This document shows, piece after piece, positions 50,695 through 59,406 of a stretch of 64,000 nucleotides of DNA (its first letter is position 1; each line of letters starts with the position of its first letter). The notes under the pieces are model-generated. The model saw only the letters and a program-made list of their open reading frames with translations, searched no databases and was not told where the DNA came from. The translations under genes and the position numbers were made by a program. Origin of the DNA: Jeotgalicoccus aerolatus (lineage in GTDB: Bacteria > Bacillota > Bacilli > Staphylococcales > Salinicoccaceae); NCBI RefSeq assembly GCF_014635205.1, contig NZ_BMCN01000001.1:62001-126000 (forward strand), in the 5' to 3' direction.

Positions 50695-51687
50695 CTATTT
50701 TTTAGTTTTAAATGCTTTGGCTAATAATGCAACACCTGCAACAGCAGCGGCTGCAATTGCACCGTATTTCACTTTATCATTCGATGTGAATGATTTAACG
50801 ACCAGGTTAAGGTTTTGAGGTCTTTCTGCCAGACGTCTCATGAAATACGCGTACCAGTCCGTACCGTATGGCACATAGACACACATGTTATATCCGCGGG
50901 CAACTAAGTCCTGCTGATAGTCTTTACGGAAACCATAGAGCATCTGGAATTCAAATTCGTCTTTCGAAATACCCATTGTTTCGATAAAGCGAATCGTTTT
51001 TTCAATGATATTATGGTCGTGTGTTGCAATGGATGTGAAGCCGTTGCCTTCTACTAAATGTGTTTTAATAATTTCAAAATATGACTGATCGATATCTGCC
51101 TTGCTCTGATAGGCAATCGTTGCAGGTTCTTTGTATGCGCCTTTCACCAGACGTGTGCGGATATCTTTATATTTTCTGACGTCTTTTTTAGCATCGTAAA
51201 AATATGCCTGAATCACTGTACCAACGTTGTCGTATTCTTCAAGGAGCTTATCTAAAATCGTCAGAGACGGTCCTTTAGACAAATAGTTCTCCATATCCAG
51301 ATTCACGAACATATTTGCTTCTTTAGCAGCATCCAGTATTTCTTTTATATTTTCATAACAGAATGTTTCATCTATATTTAAGCCGATTTGTGAAAGTTTA
51401 ACCGATGCGTGCACAGTCAGATCTTTTTCATTAACCGCCTTAATCATTTTAATAATATTATTTTTCTCTTTTTCCGCCTCTTTGCGGTCGGATATGAATT
51501 CCCCTAAGTTATCAAATGTAATACTCATACCTTGATTATTCAGATCGGCGAAGCGAACGAGAGTGTCATCTACACCTGTTCCTCCGACTACTTTCTGTGC
51601 ACCAAATCTAAGTCCCATTTTCTTTGACGCATCATTTAAAATCTCGTTTTCCGATAAACCGATGAATAAATCTCTAACTACTCCCAT
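50695..51687 (-). CDS. Proline dehydrogenase
   Basis: The 330-residue monofunctional FAD-dependent proline dehydrogenase (TIM barrel) oxidises proline to pyrroline-5-carboxylate. Typical segments are VSVKLSQIGLNID-like (HASVKLSQIGLNID), NLDMEN, VIQAYFYDA, RLVKGAYKEP with the catalytic Arg/Lys region, ATHDHNII and the C-terminal signature YFMRRLAERPQNL with its substrate-binding Arg residues. After the barrel there is an Ala-rich hydrophobic tail (YGAIAAAAVAGVALLAKAFKTKK, about 307-330), which could tether it to the membrane. Start behind AGGAGG. The first gene of a transcript with two fluC genes. Confidence 0.92.
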   Translation of the reverse strand: MGVVRDLFIGLSENEILNDASKKMGLRFGAQKVVGGTGVDDTLVRFADLNNQGMSITFDNLGEFISDRKEAEKEKNNIIKMIKAVNEKDLTVHASVKLSQIGLNIDETFCYENIKEILDAAKEANMFVNLDMENYLSKGPSLTILDKLLEEYDNVGTVIQAYFYDAKKDVRKYKDIRTRLVKGAYKEPATIAYQSKADIDQSYFEIIKTHLVEGNGFTSIATHDHNIIEKTIRFIETMGISKDEFEFQMLYGFRKDYQQDLVARGYNMCVYVPYGTDWYAYFMRRLAERPQNLNLVVKSFTSNDKVKYGAIAAAAVAGVALLAKAFKTKK

Positions 51688-51778
51688 TGCTAATCCTCCT
51701 GTAAATAAAGCGTTTTCTTAATGCTGAATTTATTATACCGTCTTTTATAAGAAAAAGGGTGTAAAAGATTTAAATTAT

Positions 51779-52282
51779 TTAATTTTTATAGTTTGGAATG
51801 TGACCAACATATGTCTCATTAATGCGTTTCATCTCTTCTAAATCCTCTTCTGTCAGCTCTCTGACAACTTTTGCGGGACGGCCGAATGCTAAAGTGTTCG
51901 GCGGTATAACAGTGCCGCCGGTAACGAGCGAACCTGCACCGATAAAGGAATTTTCACCAATCACTGCTTCATCAAGCACAATTGAATCCATACCGACTAA
52001 AGCGCCTTTTTTAACTGTGCAGCTGTGGAGCGTGACCTTATGTCCGATCGTGACGTTATCTTCGAGCGTCAGCGGAAGGCCGGGTGTCTGGTGAAGCACA
52101 GACAGGTCTTGCACATTGGTGTAATTGCCGATACGAACGGGTGCAATATCTCCGCGGACAACGGATCCGAATAGTACGGATGAGTGTTCGCCGATTTCTA
52201 CATCTCCGATAACTGTTGCATTGGGTGCGATAAAGGCACTGTCACTAATTTTTGGTGTGTGGTTTTTATAATCGATTATCAT
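51779..52282 (-). CDS. Gamma-carbonic anhydrase-like hexapeptide protein (YrdA/PaaY)
   Basis: The 167-residue left-handed beta-helix protein carries metal ligands typical of gamma-CA-like proteins: SVLHQTPGLPLTLEDNVTIGHKVTLHSCT supplies three His (one in V-L-H, two in I-G-H and L-H-S). The second motif R-N-D of Cam is R-G-D (VVRGDIAPVRIGNYTNVQD). C-terminal helix follows the coils. Family proteins bind Zn or Fe; activity as CO2 hydratase or thioesterase (PaaY) is unproven. The start ATG lies behind AAAGGAAA; a longer N-terminus has no site. Divergent with the alpha/beta hydrolase. Confidence 0.85.
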   Translation of the reverse strand: MIIDYKNHTPKISDSAFIAPNATVIGDVEIGEHSSVLFGSVVRGDIAPVRIGNYTNVQDLSVLHQTPGLPLTLEDNVTIGHKVTLHSCTVKKGALVGMDSIVLDEAVIGENSFIGAGSLVTGGTVIPPNTLAFGRPAKVVRELTEEDLEEMKRINETYVGHIPNYKN

Positions 52283-52361
52283 TTTGAATTTCCTTTCCCA
52301 TCTCAAATGTTATAATAAATTCATCATATCAAATTTGCGTATTTTTGTAAGGAGAAAGCTT

Positions 52362-53168
52362 ATGTGGAAGTGGGAGACAGAAAACGAAGCGAAAGGTGTC
52401 GCGGTCATCGTTCATGACCTTTTAGAGCACCACGAATATTACGATGAACTGACTGTGAAATTACGCCGTGACGGCTACCATGTCATTATCGGAGATTTAC
52501 CCGGACACGGTCAGACAACACGTGTAAATAAAGGACATATAAACAGTTTCGATCAGTACATCGAAAGAGTGACGGAGTGGCATAATCTGGCGCGTCAGTA
52601 TGATTTGCCGACCTTTATTATCGGCCAGGGACTCGGCGGTCTGATCGCACTTGAGGCGCACAGGCAGAACCGCATTCAGTCGGACGGCATTATTGCTTTA
52701 AATCCGCTGTTATCGTTTAAACAGTCATTTATGAACCGTAAAAATACGATTTTAACGAGCGTGCGCGTAACGAGCGATGAATCCAGATTTAATTTAGGGA
52801 TTAAGATGAATTATTTTACTGAAGATAAGCGCTTTTTACAGCGCTATAAAGAAGATGAACTGATTGTTGATAAAGTAAGCTTCCAATGGTATAAAACGAT
52901 TATCAACCAGATGAAAGTGACATCTGAAAATATGGAAGAAGTCAGTGATGTCCCCATCCTGACTATGATGAGCAGCGACAATCAGATCATTAATCCTTAC
53001 TTATCTTCAAAATATATTAAGCGGGCTTTATCGGATGATTTCAGATTTGTCATGCTGAATTCTGCTGAACACAGTATCTTCCAAAGAGAAAATATTGAAC
53101 AGCCTTATTATTTGATGACTCAGTTTTTAAATGCCCAGCTGTTTTCAATCGGAATTATACCGGAATAA
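52362..53168 (+). CDS. Alpha/beta-hydrolase (YtpA-like) lacking the nucleophile Ser
   Basis: A 268-residue serine-lipase-like (monoacylglycerol lipase / YtpA) fold protein: AVIVHDLLEHHEYY (oxyanion H-D region), GYHVIIGDLPGHGQT and FIIGQGLGGLIALEAH where a G-x-S-x-G elbow is expected. The Ser position is Gly90 (G-Q-G-L-G), although the Asp (MSSDNQIIN) and His (NSAEHSIFQ) region are kept. So the usual hydrolytic mechanism is doubtful; a different nucleophile or a binding role is possible. The start ATG follows AAGGAGAAAGCTT. Position next to the MnmM-like gene and leuS region is Staphylococcus-like. Confidence 0.8.
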   Translation: MWKWETENEAKGVAVIVHDLLEHHEYYDELTVKLRRDGYHVIIGDLPGHGQTTRVNKGHINSFDQYIERVTEWHNLARQYDLPTFIIGQGLGGLIALEAHRQNRIQSDGIIALNPLLSFKQSFMNRKNTILTSVRVTSDESRFNLGIKMNYFTEDKRFLQRYKEDELIVDKVSFQWYKTIINQMKVTSENMEEVSDVPILTMMSSDNQIINPYLSSKYIKRALSDDFRFVMLNSAEHSIFQRENIEQPYYLMTQFLNAQLFSIGIIPE

Positions 53169-53172
53169 ATAA

Positions 53173-53224
53173 ACAGGCCGTACGTCGGTTTTCTATTTTG
53201 GAAAATGATGTACGGATTATTTAG
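53173..53224 (+). terminator. Terminator after the alpha/beta-hydrolase
   Basis: CCGTACGTCGG...TGATGTACGG pair through G-U wobbles that exist only on the plus-strand RNA; TTATTT follows. Its arms resemble those at 30147 and 35895. Confidence 0.65.
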
Positions 53225-53770
53225 TTAGCGCAGTTTTTCTATCACTAAAAGAAACGGTGCATTGTTCTTTTGATTGATATATTGATACATGAGTACTTGA
53301 GCCTGGTTCTGATCCCAGCTTGTTAAATGATCGAGCAGGGCATCTCTTTCAATTTTACCGCTGTCATGCCCGTGATAGACGACGATAATGATCCTTCCGC
53401 CGGCTGTCAGCAGTTTAAATAATTCATTGATGGCAGCAATGGTAGTCTGGTAGGCGGTTGTAATCGATTTATCACCGCCCGGTAAATAACCCAGGTTAAA
53501 TATCCCGGCTTTTACAGGGGCCTTGACATGGCTGCCGATATTTTCGTGGCCGTCATGAATAAAAGAAATATTGGTTTTCGGATAGTTGTTTTTGGCACTT
53601 TCAATCGCCTGACTTTGAATGTCGAAACTGTAGACATGACCATTTGGAACGAGAGCGGACAAATAAGCAGAATCATGCCCGTTGCCGCAAGTCGCATCGA
53701 TCAGCGTATCTGCCGGATCAACGATTTCTTCGATGAAGTCTTTCCCGGCAGGCAGAATTTTTTTAAACAT
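53225..53770 (-). CDS. mnmM: MnmM-like (YtqB) class I SAM methyltransferase
   Basis: The 181-residue Rossmann methyltransferase matches YtqB, now known as MnmM, which methylates the nm5/mnm5 side chain of tRNA wobble uridine in Gram-positives. Motif I is IDATCGNGHDS (about 23-33), motif II SFDIQSQAI, motif IV FNLGYLPGGDKSI (the family N-L-G-Y-L-P-G-G-D), followed by TAYQTT and VYHGHD. Start chosen at ATG 53770, the Met before F-K-K, with AAAGGA upstream; a 12-codon extension lacks a site. The identification with MnmM rests on the conserved N-L-G-Y-L-P-G signature. Confidence 0.85.
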   Translation of the reverse strand: MFKKILPAGKDFIEEIVDPADTLIDATCGNGHDSAYLSALVPNGHVYSFDIQSQAIESAKNNYPKTNISFIHDGHENIGSHVKAPVKAGIFNLGYLPGGDKSITTAYQTTIAAINELFKLLTAGGRIIIVVYHGHDSGKIERDALLDHLTSWDQNQAQVLMYQYINQKNNAPFLLVIEKLR

Positions 53771-53824
53771 ACATATCAATCCTTTCAGTACCGTTAATTT
53801 TATCACAAGAAGGTTGGGTCTATT

Positions 53825-54577
53825 ATGATTACAGCAATAAATTTAAGTAAAACATACGGCGAAAAAACCGCAGTTAAAAATATAAATATCGAAGTGAAAA
53901 AAGGGGAGCTGTTTGCTTACCTCGGACCGAACGGTTCGGGCAAGTCTACCACTATAAAAATGCTGATGGGACTCTTGGAACCGACCGAAGGATCAGTCGA
54001 AATATTAGGTGAACCGATGGACCTAAACAATATCGAGCTGAAAAGAAAAATCAGTTTTGTACCGGATACCCCGGATATTATCGGCAAACTGACTGGTAAT
54101 GAATATTTAAATTTTGTCGCGAGCGTCTATAAAATGGAAGCAAATGAATACGAAAAAAAGCGGACAGAACTCGTCGATATGTTCGAACTCGGCAACGATC
54201 TCGGCACTTTAGTTGAAGAATATTCCCACGGCATGCGGCAAAAGCTAGTAGTAATCGGCGCGCTCATGCACTCTCCTGAAGTCATCTTTTTAGATGAACC
54301 GAATGTCGGTCTCGATCCAAAAAGCAACCGCGAGTTAAAAAACTATTTAACGGACTATGTTAAAAAAGGCAATACGGTCTTTTTAACGACGCACACCCTC
54401 AGCCTGGCTGAAGAAATCGCAGACCGGATCTGCATTATATACAAAGGAGAGATTAGAGCACTCGGCACGCTCGAAGAATTGAGTGCTGGCCTGGACGGCT
54501 TAAAAACTCTGGAGGACATATTCCTATACGTAACCGGTGAGGAGGATGCTTATGAAGAAGAGCATTCTGAAAGTTGA
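53825..54577 (+). CDS. ABC transporter ATP-binding protein
   Basis: A 250-residue ABC ATPase: Walker A GPNGSGKST (about 36-44), a Q-loop replaced by VPDTPDI, signature EYSHGMRQK (about 135-143) and Walker B VIFLDEPNVGLDP (about 153-165), H-loop TTHTL. It is of the EcsA/YxlF exporter type. It overlaps the permease gene by 26 nt and forms an exporter with it. Substrate unknown. Ribosome site GAAGGTTGGG. The C-terminus is Glu-rich. Confidence 0.9.
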   Translation: MITAINLSKTYGEKTAVKNINIEVKKGELFAYLGPNGSGKSTTIKMLMGLLEPTEGSVEILGEPMDLNNIELKRKISFVPDTPDIIGKLTGNEYLNFVASVYKMEANEYEKKRTELVDMFELGNDLGTLVEEYSHGMRQKLVVIGALMHSPEVIFLDEPNVGLDPKSNRELKNYLTDYVKKGNTVFLTTHTLSLAEEIADRICIIYKGEIRALGTLEELSAGLDGLKTLEDIFLYVTGEEDAYEEEHSES

Positions 54578-56117
54578 GTTCCAGTCCCGCCTAAATTATT
54601 TTAAAGCGATGAATACCGGAAAAATTATTATGTATTTATTTTTGGCACTTATCGTATTTTCTTTAATTATTCCCGGTATCTGGATGGTTTTAAATATTTT
54701 TTTAAGCAATGCTGATGAAATTATGATCGGCAAAGCAATGTTTTTACTGTCTGTATTTATCGTGCCTGTACTGTCTCTTTTTTTAGTCAACGGCATTATA
54801 AAAGAAATGTTTATGGATAAAAATATCGATTCCTATCTGGTGCTGCCTGTAACGCCAAAAGCAGTATTCAGTATAAAAATGCTGTATCAATTTACTTTAA
54901 AAGTGCTGCCTTTCGTTATATTTTTAAGCATTGCAACAACGACAGCACTGGCTGCACGCTATGCATCATTAGTGCTGTTCTTTTCTCATTTAAGTTATTT
55001 TTTATTTCTCGGTGTAATCAGTATCGTGCTTGCTTACGGCATCGTATTTACTGTAACGAAAATATCTTCGGCTAAGCGTGTGGGGGAAGTGCTGACACTG
55101 GCAGGCGGTGTTGCCAGTGTACTGCCTTATTTTATCTTTTTAGCCGGCAGCCAGTATTTAATGGACGTGCTCCAATGGATGCCGGATATGAGCAGTGTTT
55201 ACCAAGGCTTTCTTTACAGTCCGAATAATATGAAAGTCATAATCGGCGGACTGCTTTTAATAGGCGGCAGCATTTTATTAATCAGCCTGATGCTGAATTA
55301 TGTCACAGCTGCATTTACAAAAGGGCGGAGTCAAACTGGAGCGGTAGCCAGCAAGAAAAAAAGGGGCGCACTAGTTGTAGACTCACCGGTAAAATCATTA
55401 TTGAAAAAAGATTTAACGATGACCAAAAGGGATTTTAAAGAGTGGTCAGCAGTGCTGCCTCAATATTTATTTCCCTTCGTATTTTTGTATTTACTGTCGA
55501 CCAACCCGATGATTTTCGGAGGTGAGGCAGGTTCCCATGATCAGATTATGATTTCAATCGCTTTTGCCGGTTCAATTATGATTTCTCTATTCGTCGCTGC
55601 GAATAATACGGCGCGGGATGCTCAAATCTATTCATTTTTAAAAATGATGCCGATCAGCGGTCTAGATATCGCTAAAGCAAAATATTTATATAATATTATT
55701 ACCATTGCCCCAATGTATATATTTATTACGATAATTATTTATTTTATATTGGACGTTCCGTTCACGACACTGCTGTACTCGATCGCAGTTTCTGTATTGT
55801 TAGTTATGACGGCAGCACCTTTAGGCATGCTGCTCGGTGTAATGAACCCGGTGGTATCGAAGAAAAATCCTGCAGTCAGACTGGATACTGCGGCCAACGT
55901 TATTATTTCAGTCACGATTTTCGCCCTTATATTTTTAATGGGCTATATGACTCAGTTTACCGTGGGATTTGATGGTGAGAAATATGTGCTGAAAGACGGG
56001 ACGATGCTGATGGTAATCGGTGCTTTAATCGTTTTGAGTATTTTATCGTATGTAATTTTGTTAAAACGGGTCGGTTTGACGTATGATAAAGGATACAATA
56101 TTACTTATAAGGACTGA
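54552..56117 (+). CDS. ABC exporter permease (12-TM type)
   Basis: The 521-residue permease has about 12 hydrophobic helices in two halves separated by a charged loop (about 255-285; SKKKRGALVVDSPVKSLLKKDL). It is the partner of the upstream ATPase. The start is the ATG behind GAGGAGG (54538-54544); an in-frame GTG 5 codons earlier lies in that site. The layout resembles the putative ABC exporter family of Firmicutes (DUF-type, as in YtrC/EcsB-like proteins). Substrate not predictable. Confidence 0.83.
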   Translation: MKKSILKVEFQSRLNYFKAMNTGKIIMYLFLALIVFSLIIPGIWMVLNIFLSNADEIMIGKAMFLLSVFIVPVLSLFLVNGIIKEMFMDKNIDSYLVLPVTPKAVFSIKMLYQFTLKVLPFVIFLSIATTTALAARYASLVLFFSHLSYFLFLGVISIVLAYGIVFTVTKISSAKRVGEVLTLAGGVASVLPYFIFLAGSQYLMDVLQWMPDMSSVYQGFLYSPNNMKVIIGGLLLIGGSILLISLMLNYVTAAFTKGRSQTGAVASKKKRGALVVDSPVKSLLKKDLTMTKRDFKEWSAVLPQYLFPFVFLYLLSTNPMIFGGEAGSHDQIMISIAFAGSIMISLFVAANNTARDAQIYSFLKMMPISGLDIAKAKYLYNIITIAPMYIFITIIIYFILDVPFTTLLYSIAVSVLLVMTAAPLGMLLGVMNPVVSKKNPAVRLDTAANVIISVTIFALIFLMGYMTQFTVGFDGEKYVLKDGTMLMVIGALIVLSILSYVILLKRVGLTYDKGYNITYKD

Positions 56118-56118
56118 T

Positions 56119-56577
56119 ATGATGACAGTATATTTCAAGGCGTTTGATGTCGGCTGGCTGAGAATTGAAGCGGATGATGATGCAATTGTAAGAATCGATT
56201 ACAGTGACCAGGCGGAGCCATCAGATGACATGACACCTGTTGTCGAACAGTGTATTAGAGAGTTAAGTGAATATTTTAAAGGCGAGCGTCAAAATTTTGA
56301 TGTCAAACTGAATCCTGAAGCAGGCGGTACGGATTTCCAGCAGTCGGTTTGGAAGGAACTCAGAAAGATCCCTTACGGAGAAACGATCAGTTATAAGACA
56401 CTTGCAGAGCGAATCAGCGGCAGCAATTATTCACGTGCCGTTGCCAATGCGAATGGTAAAAATCCGATTTCGATTATTATTCCGTGTCACAGAGTGATTG
56501 CGAGCAATCATACGCTCGGCGGCTATACCGGCGGCCTCGATAAAAAGAAACTGCTCTTAGACATAGAAGGACAATGA
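56119..56577 (+). CDS. ogt: Methylated-DNA-protein cysteine methyltransferase
   Basis: The 152-residue Ogt-type alkyltransferase removes O6-alkyl groups from guanine. The active-site Cys is in IIPCHRVIASNHTLGGYTGGLDKK (PCHR), and the helix-turn-helix region with the Arg finger is FQQSVWKELRKIPYGETISY then ANGKNP. The start is the ATG behind AAGGACTG, directly followed by a second ATG (56122). The N-terminal Ada-like domain is short but normal for Ogt. It may be cotranscribed with the ABC genes (1-nt gap). Confidence 0.92.
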   Translation: MMTVYFKAFDVGWLRIEADDDAIVRIDYSDQAEPSDDMTPVVEQCIRELSEYFKGERQNFDVKLNPEAGGTDFQQSVWKELRKIPYGETISYKTLAERISGSNYSRAVANANGKNPISIIIPCHRVIASNHTLGGYTGGLDKKKLLLDIEGQ

Positions 56578-56599
56578 CAGTCTTGCTATATTGATAAAA

Positions 56600-56800
56600 T
56601 TCAGCTATATTTAAAGTATCAGAAGCAGTAGCATACACGTTTTTTTAAGCGAGCCGGTGGCTGGTGTGAACCGGTATAAGCGTTTTGTGAACTTGTCTGT
56701 GTGAATTCAATATATTTTAAAGTTGCACATTAATGTGAATGCGGGTGGTACCGCGGTCGTATAGATCGTCCCATATCTTTTTTAGATATGGGATTTTTTT
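56600..56800 (+). promoter_or_regulatory. T-box leader (Leu) with terminator
   Basis: The leader shows the T-box antiterminator core AATGCGGGTGGTACCGCGG (56738-56756) and the stem I distal loops (AGCGAGCCGG and TGGTGTGAACCGG). The terminator is TCCCATATCT with AGATATGGGA and seven T (56769-56800). A Loop-E AGTA (near 56628) lies opposite GAA of GAACTTGTC, which places the specifier triplet as TTG, a Leu codon; CTT is the alternative. Uncharged tRNA-Leu would stabilise the antiterminator and permit leuS expression. Confidence 0.9.
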
Positions 56801-56820
56801 ATTTAATAGGAGGAAAACCA

Positions 56821-59235
56821 ATGACGTTTAAGCACAGAGATATTGAAAAGAAATGGCAGCAGCACTGGGAAAACAGCAAGACATTTAAAGCGGAAGATGA
56901 AATCGGCAAGGAGAAATTCTATGCCCTGGATATGTTCCCATATCCGTCAGGCGCAGGCCTGCACGTTGGACACCCTGAAGGCTATACAGCGACGGATATC
57001 GTCAGCCGTATGAAACGCATGCAGGGCTACAATGTTCTGCACCCGATGGGCTGGGATGCTTTTGGTCTCCCTGCTGAACAGTATGCGATCGATACGGGGA
57101 ACGACATTCATGCATTCAATGAAAAAAATATAGATAATTTCCGTCGTCAGATTAAAGCGCTCGGTTTCAGCTACGACTGGGACAGAGAGGTTAATACGAC
57201 AGATCCTGAATACTACAAATGGACACAGTGGATTTTTATCCAGCTGTATAATAAAGGATTGGCTTACGTCGATGAAGTACCTGTTAACTGGTGTGAAGCA
57301 CTTGGAACAGTTCTGGCGAATGAAGAAGTCATTGATGGCAAAAGTGAACGCGGCGGGCATCCTGTAGTAAGAAAACCAATGCGCCAGTGGATTCTTCGTA
57401 TTACTGAATATGCGGACCGTCTGCTGGAAGATCTTGATGATCTTGACTGGCCTGAATCGTTAAAAGATATGCAGCGCAACTGGATCGGTAAATCAGAAGG
57501 GGCAAATGTCACTTTTGAAATCGACGGTTTCGATGAGTCATTCTCTGCATTTACAACACGTCCGGATACGATTTACGGTGCGACGTATGCAGTACTTTCT
57601 CCTGAACATAAATTAATCGATAAAATCACGTCTGATGAGCAGCGTGAAGCGGTCAAAGCCTATCAGGAAAAAGCAGCGCACAAGAGCGAGCTGGAACGTA
57701 CAGATTTAGCCAAAGAAAAAACAGGTGTATTTACTGGCAGTTATGCAATCAATCCAGCTAGCGGTGAAAAACTGCCGATTTGGATCGCGGACTACGTGCT
57801 GGCATCTTACGGTACCGGTGCAATTATGGCAGTACCTGCGCACGATGAGCGCGACTACGAATTTGCTAAGCAGTTTGGTCTGGAAATTATTCCTGTGCTG
57901 GAAGGCGGCAATATTGAAGAAGAAGCCTTTACCGGTGAAGGTGTACACATTAATTCCGGTCCTTTAAACGGACTCGGTCTGTCAGACGGCATCGCTAAAG
58001 CAATCGCACTGCTCGAAGAAAAAGGAGCAGGTGAAGCGAAAGTTACTTACCGCTTAAGAGATTGGCTGTTTAGCCGTCAGCGTTACTGGGGAGAGCCGAT
58101 TCCTGTCATTCACTGGGAAGACGGAACGATGTCGACAGTGCCGGAAGAAGAACTGCCGCTTGAATTGCCGGTAATGACTGAAATAAAACCGTCCGGCACA
58201 GGCGAATCACCGCTGGCCAATAACACTGACTGGATAGAAGTGGTGAGAGAAGATGGCGTAAAAGGCCGCAGAGAAACGAACACAATGCCGCAGTGGGCCG
58301 GCAGCAGCTGGTACTTCCTGCGCTTTATCGACCCTAAAAATACTGAACAGCTGGCAGACCCTGAAAAACTGAAACACTGGCTGCCTGTTGACTTATATAT
58401 CGGTGGAGCGGAACATGCTGTACTGCACCTGCTTTACGCAAGATTCTGGCATAAGTTCCTCTATGATATCGGTGAGGTGCCGACTAAAGAACCATTCCAG
58501 AAACTGTATAACCAGGGGATGATCCTCGGTGAAGGCAATGAAAAAATGAGTAAATCTAAAGGGAACGTCGTGAATCCGGATGATATCGTATATTCACACG
58601 GTGCGGATACTTTACGCCTGTATGAAATGTTCATGGGGCCGCTCGATGCTTCCATTGCATGGAGTGAAAACGGGCTCGACGGTGCGAGACGATTCTTAGA
58701 TCGTATTTGGAGACTCATTATTAACGAAGATACTGGAGAACTTTCAGACAAAGTAGTCGATAAAGACACGCCTGAAATGGTTAAAGTCTATAACGAAACG
58801 GTTAAGAAAGTAACTGAAGACTTTGAATCCCTCTTATTCAACACAGGTATTTCACAATTAATGGTATTTGTGAATGAGTCATATAAAGCGGCTGAAGTCA
58901 GCAAGACTTATATCAGCAACTTTGTAAAACTATTATCACCGGTTGCACCGCACATTGCTGAAGAATTGTGGGAAAAACTGGGCAACACTGAAACGATTGC
59001 TTACGAAGAATGGCCGACTTACGACGAATCTAAACTTGTTGAAGATACGATTGAAATCGTCGTTCAGGTCAACGGCAAAGTGAAAACTAAGCTGGAAATC
59101 GAAAGAGATATGTCGAAAGAAGAGACAGAAGCACTAGCTATGGAAAACGATAAAGTCAAAGATGCAATAGAAGGAAAAACGGTACGTAAAGTCATCGTTG
59201 TCCCTCAGAAATTAGTAAATATTGTAGCTAATTAA
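56821..59235 (+). CDS. leuS: Leucyl-tRNA synthetase LeuS
   Basis: The 804-residue class I synthetase is of bacterial LeuRS length. The HIGH signature is HVGHPEGYT (about 48-56), KMSKS lies in [16 protein letters not shown], the CP1 editing domain (about 220-410) contains [12 protein letters not shown] and the Asp-rich [16 protein letters not shown], and the C-terminal domain ends [13 protein letters not shown]. The start is the ATG behind AGGAGG; an earlier in-frame ATG (56788) lies inside the terminator. Controlled by its T-box. It ends with a strong terminator. Confidence 0.97.
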   Translation: MTFKHRDIEKKWQQHWENSKTFKAEDEIGKEKFYALDMFPYPSGAGLHVGHPEGYTATDIVSRMKRMQGYNVLHPMGWDAFGLPAEQYAIDTGNDIHAFNEKNIDNFRRQIKALGFSYDWDREVNTTDPEYYKWTQWIFIQLYNKGLAYVDEVPVNWCEALGTVLANEEVIDGKSERGGHPVVRKPMRQWILRITEYADRLLEDLDDLDWPESLKDMQRNWIGKSEGANVTFEIDGFDESFSAFTTRPDTIYGATYAVLSPEHKLIDKITSDEQREAVKAYQEKAAHKSELERTDLAKEKTGVFTGSYAINPASGEKLPIWIADYVLASYGTGAIMAVPAHDERDYEFAKQFGLEIIPVLEGGNIEEEAFTGEGVHINSGPLNGLGLSDGIAKAIALLEEKGAGEAKVTYRLRDWLFSRQRYWGEPIPVIHWEDGTMSTVPEEELPLELPVMTEIKPSGTGESPLANNTDWIEVVREDGVKGRRETNTMPQWAGSSWYFLRFIDPKNTEQLADPEKLKHWLPVDLYIGGAEHAVLHLLYARFWHKFLYDIGEVPTKEPFQKLYNQGMILGEGNEKMSKSKGNVVNPDDIVYSHGADTLRLYEMFMGPLDASIAWSENGLDGARRFLDRIWRLIINEDTGELSDKVVDKDTPEMVKVYNETVKKVTEDFESLLFNTGISQLMVFVNESYKAAEVSKTYISNFVKLLSPVAPHIAEELWEKLGNTETIAYEEWPTYDESKLVEDTIEIVVQVNGKVKTKLEIERDMSKEETEALAMENDKVKDAIEGKTVRKVIVVPQKLVNIVAN

Positions 59236-59241
59236 AAAGAT

Positions 59242-59286
59242 ACCGCCCGAAGACTGATTATTGTCATCTTCGGGCGGTGTTTTTGT
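59242..59286 (+). terminator. Terminator of leuS
   Basis: ACCGCCCGAAGA with TCTTCGGGCGGT forms the stem, followed by GTTTTTGTTTTG. Confidence 0.93.
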
Positions 59287-59361
59287 TTTGTATTGTCGTG
59301 TTTGGTTTGATTAATGTGTATTTTTTGTCAGGTCATTGGGGTTGGCTCATTGGATGAGTAG

Positions 59362-59375
59362 GCGGTCTAGACCGC
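59362..59375. other. 14-bp perfect palindrome
   Basis: GCGGTCTAGACCGC lies between leuS and the end of the flavoprotein gene. It has no T tract and may be an operator or simply a chance palindrome. Confidence 0.3.
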
Positions 59376-59406
59376 ATAATCACCAAAATTACATCATCCC
59401 GCAAAA

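Noticed and set aside
50683-51780. Fluoride riboswitch for the fluC pair
   Set aside because: Only 12 nt separate the genes, and the region upstream of the dehydrogenase shows no recognisable fluoride-aptamer core.
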